DNA of 64,000 nt from Streptomyces sp. NBC_01255 (GTDB lineage: Bacteria; Actinomycetota; Actinomycetes; Streptomycetales; Streptomycetaceae): positions 5,580,001 to 5,644,000 of the forward strand of contig NZ_CP108474.1 in the NCBI RefSeq assembly GCF_036226445.1, in the 5' to 3' direction. The notes under the pieces are model-generated. The model did not search any database, had not been told where the DNA came from, and was given only the letters and a program-made list of their open reading frames with translations. Of this stretch, positions 34,065 to 40,838 are shown in pieces (the first letter of the stretch is position 1; every line of letters starts with the position of its first letter). A program made the translations under genes and the position numbers.

Positions 34065-34337
34065 GCCTGGTACCTCCCTGCGCACCGCGCAGCGGCGGCA
34101 GGGGGTGCCGTTCGGGGGCGCTGCGGGCGGGCGATGGTGATCACTGAGCCTGTGCCCGTTGAACGACCCCTGCCGACCGGAGGAGAGCGGCTGTCGAGCG
34201 CCTGTGACGGAAGACCCGCGTAATGGAGATACATGTGACGGGGAACGGACCTGTGTGACGGAAGTGATGCACGCGGCCGCCGGTGTGTCCGCGTGCGTCA
34301 CCCCTGGTCACACAGGTATGCGCGGGCTATGCGCCGG
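34065..34337. other. Repeat-rich intergenic region upstream of the small HTH gene
   Basis: Holds three direct copies of TGTGACGG (34203, 34234 and 34254), two in the form TGTGACGGAAG, and a long imperfect stem-loop (34249-34317). No open frame here looks like a real protein. The region lies between two leftward genes, so it can be both the 3' end of the IolE/IolI-like gene and the control region of the small HTH gene. Confidence 0.6.
34249..34317. repeat. Long imperfect stem-loop
   Basis: Outer stem ACCTGTGTGAC / GTCACACAGGT (11 bp, perfect) and inner stem GTGATGCACGCGG / CCGCGTGCGTCAC (13 positions, one G-T mismatch-type pair), separated by short internal loops GGAA and CCCTG, with a 12-nt apical loop. 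It may be a terminator for the leftward gene, a structured RNA or a paired operator. Confidence 0.75.
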
Positions 34338-35264
34338 TCACACGCCGCAGGAGCGCAGAAAGCGCCGGGTGCGCAGCGCGATCGGGTACGGAGTGTCCGG
34401 CTCGCACGGGTACATGTCCTGCTCGACGATCGCGAAGAGGTCCACGTCCAGGGCCTGCGCGGCGGCGAGCACCGGCTCCAGGGCGGGCACCCCGGACGGC
34501 GGTTCGCACATCACGCCCCGCGCCACCGCCGGGCCGAACGGCACCTCCTCGGCCACCACCCGGGCCAGGACCTCCGGATCGACCTGCTTGAGGTGGAGGT
34601 AGCCGATCCGTTCCCCGTAGCTCTCGATCAGCTTGACGCTGTCCCCGCCGGCGTACGCGTAGTGCCCGGTGTCCAGACAGAGCGCGACGGCCTCCGGGTC
34701 GGTGGCGTCGAGGAAGCGCGTCACGCTCTCCTCGCCGTCGAGGTGGGTGTCGGCGTGCGGATGGACGACGAGCCGCAGCCCGTACCGCTCCCGTACCTCC
34801 CGCCCCAGCCGTTCCGTCAGACCGGTCAGATCCCGCCACTGCTCCACGGTGAGCGTGCGGTCCTCCAGGACCTCGCCCGTCCGGTCGTCACGCCAGAACG
34901 ACGGGATGACGACGAGATGACCGGCGCCCATGGCCTGGGCGAGGGCGGCGTTCTCGGCGACGTGCGCCCAGGTGCGGTCCCAGACGCCCGGTCCGTGGTG
35001 CAGCCCGGTGAAGACCGTCCCCGCCGAGACCCGCAGCCCGCGCCGCGCGGTCTCCTCCGCGAGGACGGCCGGATCGGTGGGCAGATAGCCGTACGGCCCC
35101 AGCTCGATCCACTCGTACCCCGCGCCGGAGACCTCGTCGAGGAAGCGCTGCCACGGCACCTGCCGGGGATCGTCGGGGAACCACACCCCCCAGGAGTCCG
35201 GGGCGGAGCCGATCCGGATACGGGACGGACGCGAGGGACGAGACGGACGCGACGGCTTCGTCAT
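34338..35264 (-). CDS. Inosose dehydratase/isomerase-like TIM barrel (IolE/IolI-like)
   Basis: About 308 residues of the xylose-isomerase-like TIM-barrel family, starting at the ATG at 35264 (another ATG lies 9 bp upstream). The N-terminus has four PSR repeats from a tandem DNA repeat, then RIRIGSAPDSWGVWF. Metal-ligand motifs are LRLVVHPHADTHL near residue 158, VALCLDTGHYAYAGGD near 188 and YLHLKQVD near 216, with a final Glu in AIVEQDM near 280. It is divergent from iolC-iolB-iolD-mmsA, so an inosose dehydratase (IolE) or isomerase (IolI) role is likely. The sequence alone does not decide which. Confidence 0.8.
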   Translation of the reverse strand: MTKPSRPSRPSRPSRIRIGSAPDSWGVWFPDDPRQVPWQRFLDEVSGAGYEWIELGPYGYLPTDPAVLAEETARRGLRVSAGTVFTGLHHGPGVWDRTWAHVAENAALAQAMGAGHLVVIPSFWRDDRTGEVLEDRTLTVEQWRDLTGLTERLGREVRERYGLRLVVHPHADTHLDGEESVTRFLDATDPEAVALCLDTGHYAYAGGDSVKLIESYGERIGYLHLKQVDPEVLARVVAEEVPFGPAVARGVMCEPPSGVPALEPVLAAAQALDVDLFAIVEQDMYPCEPDTPYPIALRTRRFLRSCGV

Positions 35265-35334
35265 GTCTGCCACCTTGGCCGGGGCCCGAGAGCAGCGTCA
35301 AGCGGGCGGGCGGACACATGGACAGGGCGTCCGA

Positions 35335-35346
35335 ATGTCCGGACAT
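35335..35346. promoter_or_regulatory. Palindrome ATGTCCGGACAT, candidate inositol-regulator operator
   Basis: Perfect 12-bp palindrome in the divergent iolE/iolC control region, just upstream of the -35 box of the iolC promoter. No iolR gene is in the window. Confidence 0.5.
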
Positions 35347-35350
35347 GTCG

Positions 35351-35380
35351 TTGACACGCCTCCGGGCGGCCGACTACACC
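35351..35380 (+). promoter_or_regulatory. Sigma-70-type promoter of iolC operon
   Basis: TTGACA (35351-35356), an 18-bp spacer and TACACC (35375-35380), 33 bp before the iolC start. The -35 box is perfect and the -10 is a fair match for the main sigma factor. Confidence 0.6.
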
Positions 35381-35412
35381 TGAGGGCGGGGCCGCAGGCG
35401 GAAGAGGGGCGC

Positions 35413-36390
35413 GTGGAGACGGAGCCGTACGACCTGATCACCATGGGGCGCCTCGGCGTGGATCTGTACCCGCTCCAGAGCGGCGTCGGGCTCGACCGCG
35501 TCGAGACCTATCGCAGGTTCCTCGGCGGCTCCCCGGCCAACGTGGCCGTGGCCGCCGCCCGGCTCGGCCGCCGTACCGCGCTCGTCTCCCGCACCGGCGC
35601 CGACCCCTTCGGCGCCGCGCTCCACCACGACCTCAAGCGCTTCGGCGTGGACGACCGCTGGGTGACCGAGGTCGCGGCGTACCCCACGCCCGTCACCTTC
35701 TGCGAACTCTTCCCGCCCGACGACTTCCCGCTCCACTTCTACCGCCTCCCCAAGGCCCCCGACCTGGAGATCCACCCGCACGAGCTCGACCTCGAAGCGA
35801 TCCGCGCCGCCCGGGTCTTCTGGGCGACCGGCACCGGCCTCTGCGCCGAGCCGAGCCGCACCGCGACCCTGGGCGCGCTGCGCGCCCGCGCCGGCCGGGA
35901 GGTGACGGTCCTCGACCTGGACTGGCGGCCCGTGTTCTGGACGGACCCGGCGGAGGCCCGCCCGTTCTACGCCGAGGCGCTGCGCCACGCGACCGTGGCC
36001 GTCGGCAACCTCGACGAGTGCGCGGTCGCGACGGGGGAGCGCGAGCCGTACGCCGCCGCCCGCGCGCTGCTCGCCACCGGCGCGGTCCGGCTCGCCGTCG
36101 TGAAGCAGGGACCCGCGGGCGTCCTCGCGCTCGCCGCCGACGGGACGGAGGCCGAGGTGCCACCCCTGCCGGTGGAGGTGGTCAACGGGCTCGGCGCGGG
36201 CGACGCGTTCGGCGGCGCGCTCGTCCACGGCCTCCTCGCCGGCTGGGACCTCGCACGGACCCTGCGCCACGCCAACGCCGCCGGCGCGATCGTCGCGGGC
36301 CGCCTCGCCTGCTCCCCCGCGATGCCGACCGCGGAGGAGATCGCCGAGGCGCTCGCGGCGGGTACGGGAACGATCCCGGAGAGAGGGTAG
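35413..36390 (+). CDS. iolC: 5-dehydro-2-deoxygluconokinase
   Basis: A 325-residue PfkB-family kinase that phosphorylates 2-deoxy-5-keto-gluconate in inositol breakdown. The GTG at 35413 (VETEPYDLITMGRLGVDLYP) follows GAAGAGGGG and matches the usual IolC opening; the frame is open upstream. PfkB signatures are GGSPANVAVAAARLG near residue 38 and NGLGAGDAFGGALVHG near 257, with the catalytic Asp in GAGD. First gene of the iolC-iolB-iolD-mmsA operon. Confidence 0.92.
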   Translation: METEPYDLITMGRLGVDLYPLQSGVGLDRVETYRRFLGGSPANVAVAAARLGRRTALVSRTGADPFGAALHHDLKRFGVDDRWVTEVAAYPTPVTFCELFPPDDFPLHFYRLPKAPDLEIHPHELDLEAIRAARVFWATGTGLCAEPSRTATLGALRARAGREVTVLDLDWRPVFWTDPAEARPFYAEALRHATVAVGNLDECAVATGEREPYAAARALLATGAVRLAVVKQGPAGVLALAADGTEAEVPPLPVEVVNGLGAGDAFGGALVHGLLAGWDLARTLRHANAAGAIVAGRLACSPAMPTAEEIAEALAAGTGTIPERG

Positions 36391-36399
36391 GGATCGGTC

Positions 36400-37230
36400 A
36401 TGAACTCCGGCCCCTCGCGCACCGAGCGCCTCCATCTGCCCTCCGGGTCCGCCGCCCGCGGTCCGTACGCGCTCCACATCGACCCCGACCGGGCCGGCTG
36501 GGCGCACTCCGCCCTCCGGGTCCTCACCCTCGGTCCGGGGGAGACCCTCGCCTTCGAGAGCGGGGATTCCGAATGGGTCGTGCTTCCCCTCGCCGGTGCC
36601 TGTAGCGTGCGCGTCGACGGCGAAGTCCTCGAACTCCTGGGCCGCGACAGCGTGTTCGCCGGAGTGACCGACTTCGCCTACGTACCGCGCGACGCCCACG
36701 CCCAGATCGCCTCCGGTGCGGGAGGCCGCTTCGCTTTGGCAGGAGCGAAGTGCGAGCGACGACTCCCCGCCCGCTACGGCCCCGCGCCGGAGGTTCCCGT
36801 CGAGACGAGGGGCAGCGGCAACCGCGCCCGCCAGGTGCGGAACTTCGCCGCGGCCGGCGCCTTCGCGTGCGACCGGCTGATCGCCGTCGAGGTCGTCACG
36901 CCCGGCGGCAACTGGTCCTCCTACCCGCCGCACAAGCACGACGAGCACCGCCCGGGCGCCGAGTCCGTCCTGGAGGAGATCTACTACTACGAGATCGCGG
37001 GCCCGCACGGACTCGCCTACCAGCGGATCTCGCCCTCCCGGCCCGGCGGCGCCGAGCTCCTCGCCGAGGTGAGGGACGGCGACGCCGTCCTCGTACCGGA
37101 CGGCTGGCACGGGCCGTCGATCGCCCAGCCGGGTCACGACCTCTACTACCTCAACGTCATGGCGGGCCCCGGAACCGAGCGGGAGTGGAAGATCTCCTTC
37201 CACCCGGACCACACGGAGGGATACGCATGA
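36400..37230 (+). CDS. iolB: 5-deoxy-glucuronate isomerase
   Basis: A 276-residue bicupin that converts 5-deoxy-glucuronate to 2-deoxy-5-keto-gluconate. The metal-binding cupin is visible as SSYPPHKHDEH near residue 180 and EEIYYYEI near 196, with DGWHGPSIAQ near 236. Length and motif order match IolB. It lies 9 bp after iolC and overlaps iolD by four bases (ATGA), so the operon is tightly coupled. Confidence 0.93.
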   Translation: MNSGPSRTERLHLPSGSAARGPYALHIDPDRAGWAHSALRVLTLGPGETLAFESGDSEWVVLPLAGACSVRVDGEVLELLGRDSVFAGVTDFAYVPRDAHAQIASGAGGRFALAGAKCERRLPARYGPAPEVPVETRGSGNRARQVRNFAAAGAFACDRLIAVEVVTPGGNWSSYPPHKHDEHRPGAESVLEEIYYYEIAGPHGLAYQRISPSRPGGAELLAEVRDGDAVLVPDGWHGPSIAQPGHDLYYLNVMAGPGTEREWKISFHPDHTEGYA

Positions 37231-39098
37231 GCATCCGGCTGACCGTCGCCCAGGCGCTCGTCCGCTTCCTCGCCGCCCAGTACACCGAGCGCGACGGGGC
37301 CCGGCAGCGGCTGATCGCCGCCACCTGGGGCATCTTCGGCCACGGGAACGTCGCCGGGATCGGCCAGGCGCTGGTGGAGGACCGCGACCTCATGCCCTTC
37401 CACCAGGGCCGCAACGAGCAGGCCATGGTCCACGCCGCCGTCGGCTACGCCCGCCAGTCGAACCGGCTCTCCGCGCACGCCGTCACCACCTCCATCGGCC
37501 CCGGCGCCACCAACCTCGTCACCGGCGCCGCCCTCGCCACGATCAACCACCTGCCCGTCCTGCTCCTCCCCGGCGACACGTTCGCCACCCGCCCCGCCGA
37601 CCCCGTCCTCCAGCAGCTCCAACTCCCGTACGCCGGCGACGTGTCGGTCAACGACTGCCTGCGGCCCGTCTCCCGCTACTTCGACCGGATCGGCCGCCCC
37701 GAGGCGCTGATCCCGGCCGCGCTCGCCGCCATGCGGGTCCTCGCCGACCCGATGGAGACCGGCGCCGTCACCCTCGCACTGCCCCAGGACGTCCAGGCGG
37801 AGGCGTACGACTGGCCGGCGGAGTTCTTCGCCGAGCGGGTCTGGCGGGTCCGCCGCCTCTCCCCGGACGAGGACGAACTGGACGCGGCGGTCGCGGCGAT
37901 CGGCACGGCCACCCGGCCGCTGATCGTCGCCGGCGGCGGCGTCCGGTACAGCGGGGCCGAGGAGGCGCTCCACGACTTCGCCGCGCTGACCGGCATCCCG
38001 GTCGCCTTCACCCAGGCCGGCAAGGGTTCGCTGTCGCACGACCACCCCCAGAACGTCGGCGGCATCGGCCACACCGGCACCGCCGTCGCCGACCACCTGG
38101 CCCGCACCGCCGACGTGGTCATCGGCGTCGGCACCCGCTGGACCGACTTCACCACCGCCTCGGGAACGCTCTTCGGCCACCCCTCCGTACGGTTCGTCAA
38201 CCTCAACATCGCCGCCTTCGACTCCCACAAGATGGCCGCGCTCCCGCTCGTGGCAGACGCCCGCGAGGGCCTGGAACAGCTCCACACACTCCTGGAGCCG
38301 CACCACGTCACCCCGCACTACGTGCACGAGTACGCCGAGGAGCGACTCCGCTGGCAGAGACGTGTCGACGCCGCCTACGCCGTCCCCGACGAGGACGCCC
38401 GGCCCACCCAGGTCCAGGTCCTCGGCGTACTCGACACTCTGGTCGACGGCAGCGACATCCTGATCAACGCCGCAGGATCGCTCCCCGGCGACCTCCACAA
38501 GCTCTGGCGGACCCGCTCCACGGACCAGTACCACGTCGAATACGGCTACTCCTGCATGGGCTACGAGATCCCCGCGGCCCTCGGCGTCCTGCTCGCGGCA
38601 CCCGGCCGGCCCGTCTGGGCGCTCGTCGGCGACGGGACGTATCTGATGAATCCCACCGAGATCGTCACCGCCGTGCAGGAGCGGCTGCCCCTGCGTCTCG
38701 TCATCCTGCAGAACCACGGCTACGCCTCCATCGGCGGCCTCTCGGAGGCCGTCGGCGCCGAGCGGTACGGCACCGACTACCGCCACCGGGACCCGGACGG
38801 CGGCTTCACCGGCGCGCCGCTCCCCGTCGACCTCGGGGCCAACGCCGCCTCCCTCGGCATGCGCGTGCTGCGCCCCCGCACCGTGCGTGACCTGCGAGAA
38901 GCCCTCGCGGACGCGCGGACCGCGACGGTTCCCACATGTGTCTACGTCGAGACCGAAACGGCAGACACAGTGTCGGGCCCGCCCCCGGCCCAGGCATGGT
39001 GGGATGTGCCCGTGGCCGAGACGTCGACCCGCCCGTCGGCGGTCAAGGCCCGCGAGGAGTACGACCGGCACGTCACCGCCCGACGCCGCCATCTCTGA
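37227..39098 (+). CDS. iolD: 3D-(3,5/4)-trihydroxycyclohexane-1,2-dione acylhydrolase (decyclizing)
   Basis: A 623-residue ThDP-dependent enzyme that opens the inositol-derived ring to 5-deoxy-glucuronate. The N-terminal ThDP domain has GRNEQAMVHAAVGYARQ (Glu near residue 62) and the C-terminal metal motif is GDGTYLMNPTEIV near 468, ending at LQNHGY. A typical IolD stretch is FGHGNVAGIGQAL near 36. The ATG overlaps the iolB stop. It makes the committed hydrolytic step in the pathway. Confidence 0.93.
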   Translation: MSIRLTVAQALVRFLAAQYTERDGARQRLIAATWGIFGHGNVAGIGQALVEDRDLMPFHQGRNEQAMVHAAVGYARQSNRLSAHAVTTSIGPGATNLVTGAALATINHLPVLLLPGDTFATRPADPVLQQLQLPYAGDVSVNDCLRPVSRYFDRIGRPEALIPAALAAMRVLADPMETGAVTLALPQDVQAEAYDWPAEFFAERVWRVRRLSPDEDELDAAVAAIGTATRPLIVAGGGVRYSGAEEALHDFAALTGIPVAFTQAGKGSLSHDHPQNVGGIGHTGTAVADHLARTADVVIGVGTRWTDFTTASGTLFGHPSVRFVNLNIAAFDSHKMAALPLVADAREGLEQLHTLLEPHHVTPHYVHEYAEERLRWQRRVDAAYAVPDEDARPTQVQVLGVLDTLVDGSDILINAAGSLPGDLHKLWRTRSTDQYHVEYGYSCMGYEIPAALGVLLAAPGRPVWALVGDGTYLMNPTEIVTAVQERLPLRLVILQNHGYASIGGLSEAVGAERYGTDYRHRDPDGGFTGAPLPVDLGANAASLGMRVLRPRTVRDLREALADARTATVPTCVYVETETADTVSGPPPAQAWWDVPVAETSTRPSAVKAREEYDRHVTARRRHL

Positions 39099-39112
39099 AG
39101 GAGCATTTCGTC

Positions 39113-40624
39113 ATGACGAACACCGTCAAGACTGTCAACCACTGGATCGGTGGCAAGGCCGTCGAGGGCACGTCGGGCAACTGGGGCCCGGTCACCGACC
39201 CGGCCACCGGCGCCGTGACCACCCGTGTCGCGCTCGCCTCCGTCGAGGAGGTGGACGCCGCCGTCGCCGCCGCCAAGGACGCCTTCGCGACCTGGGGCAC
39301 CTCGTCCCTCGCGCAGCGCACCACGATCCTCTTCAAGTTCCGCGCGCTGCTCGACGCCAACCGCGACGCGATCGCCGAGCTGATCACCGCCGAGCACGGC
39401 AAGGTCCACTCGGACGCGCTCGGCGAGGTCGCCCGCGGCCTGGAGATCGTCGACCTGGCCTGCGGCATCACCGTCCAGCTCAAGGGCGAGCTCTCCACCC
39501 AGGTGTCGAACCGCGTGGACGTCGCCTCGATCCGCCAGCCGGTGGGCGTCGTCGCGGGCATCACGCCCTTCAACTTCCCGGCCATGGTGCCGATGTGGAT
39601 GTTCCCGATCGCCATCGCGACCGGCAACACCTTCATCCTCAAGCCGAGCGAGAAGGACCCGTCGCCGTCCCTGAAGATCGCCGAGCTGCTCGCCGAGGCG
39701 GGCCTCCCGGACGGTGTCTTCAACGTCCTGAACGGCGACAAGGTCTCCGTGGACCGCCTCCTGGAGCACCCGGACGTCTCCGCGATCTCCTTCGTGGGCT
39801 CGACCCCGATCGCCCGCCACATCCACACCACCGCCTCCGCCAACGGCAAGCGCGTCCAGGCGCTCGGCGGCGCGAAGAACCACATGCTGGTCCTCCCGGA
39901 CGCCGACCTCGACGCGGCCGCCGACGCGGCCGTCTCGGCGGCGTACGGCTCCGCCGGCGAGCGCTGCATGGCGATCTCCGCGGTCGTGGCCGTCGGCTCC
40001 ATCGGCGACCAGCTCGTCGACAAGATCCGCGAGCGCGCCGAGAAGATCAAGATCGGCCCCGGCAACGACCCGACCTCCGAGATGGGCCCGCTCATCACGG
40101 CCGTCCACCGCGACAAGGTCGCCTCCTACGTCACCGGCGCGGCGGCCGAGGGCTGCGAGGTCGTCCTCGACGGCACGGGCTACACGGTCGAGGGCCACGA
40201 GGACGGCCACTGGATCGGCCTGTCCCTCCTGGACCACGTGCCGACCACGGCCGCGGCCTACCAGGACGAGATCTTCGGCCCGGTGCTCTGCGTGCTGCGC
40301 GCCGAGACGTACGAGGAGGGCCTCGCCCTCATCAACGGCTCGCGCTTCGGCAACGGCACCGCGATCTTCACCCGTGACGGCGGCGCGGCCCGCCGCTTCC
40401 AGATGGAGGTCGAGGCCGGCATGGTCGGCGTCAACGTGCCGATCCCGGTGCCGGTGGGCTACCACTCCTTCGGTGGCTGGAAGGACTCGCTCTTCGGCGA
40501 CCACCACATCTACGGCAACGACGGCGTGCACTTCTACACGCGCGGCAAGGTCGTCACCACCCGCTGGCCGGACCCGTCCGACGCCCCGGCGGGCGTGGAC
40601 CTGGGCTTCCCCCGCAACCACTGA
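39113..40624 (+). CDS. mmsA: Methylmalonate/malonate semialdehyde dehydrogenase (acylating)
   Basis: A 503-residue CoA-acylating aldehyde dehydrogenase (IolA/MmsA) that turns malonate semialdehyde from inositol, or methylmalonate semialdehyde from valine, into acetyl- or propionyl-CoA. The ATG at 39113 follows GAAGGAG. Catalytic Cys is in GSAGERCMAISA (near 284). NAD-binding motifs are LKPSEKDPS near 178 and SFVGSTPIARHI near 225. Its place after iolD points to a main role in inositol use. A strong terminator follows. Confidence 0.93.
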   Translation: MTNTVKTVNHWIGGKAVEGTSGNWGPVTDPATGAVTTRVALASVEEVDAAVAAAKDAFATWGTSSLAQRTTILFKFRALLDANRDAIAELITAEHGKVHSDALGEVARGLEIVDLACGITVQLKGELSTQVSNRVDVASIRQPVGVVAGITPFNFPAMVPMWMFPIAIATGNTFILKPSEKDPSPSLKIAELLAEAGLPDGVFNVLNGDKVSVDRLLEHPDVSAISFVGSTPIARHIHTTASANGKRVQALGGAKNHMLVLPDADLDAAADAAVSAAYGSAGERCMAISAVVAVGSIGDQLVDKIRERAEKIKIGPGNDPTSEMGPLITAVHRDKVASYVTGAAAEGCEVVLDGTGYTVEGHEDGHWIGLSLLDHVPTTAAAYQDEIFGPVLCVLRAETYEEGLALINGSRFGNGTAIFTRDGGAARRFQMEVEAGMVGVNVPIPVPVGYHSFGGWKDSLFGDHHIYGNDGVHFYTRGKVVTTRWPDPSDAPAGVDLGFPRNH

Positions 40625-40661
40625 CCTTCCGGTCGTGGCCGTGACGAACGGCCCATGACGA

Positions 40662-40703
40662 ACGGCCCCCGGAGCGCGCACGACACCGCGCCCCGGGGGC
40701 CGT
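40662..40703 (+). terminator. Terminator of the iol operon
   Basis: Perfect 11-bp stem ACGGCCCCCGG / CCGGGGGCCGT, 37 bp after the mmsA stop. A direct repeat TGACGAACGGCCC (twice between 40641 and 40668) overlaps the left arm. Confidence 0.82.
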
Positions 40704-40838
40704 CCTCGTCGGGGTGCGGCGGCGATCGCGCGTACCGCGCCTGGTGTACGGCGAGGCCGCGCGTACGACCCCAGGAGGTCGGGCGCCTCCCCCTCCGGAC
40801 CGCAGTGCCGCACGACCCGGCCCGCATAGGCTCGACCC

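Noticed and set aside
34357..34365. AGAAAGCGC, resembling half of the LacI operator
   Set aside because: Only a half-site, inside the last codons of the IolE/IolI-like gene, with no symmetric partner.
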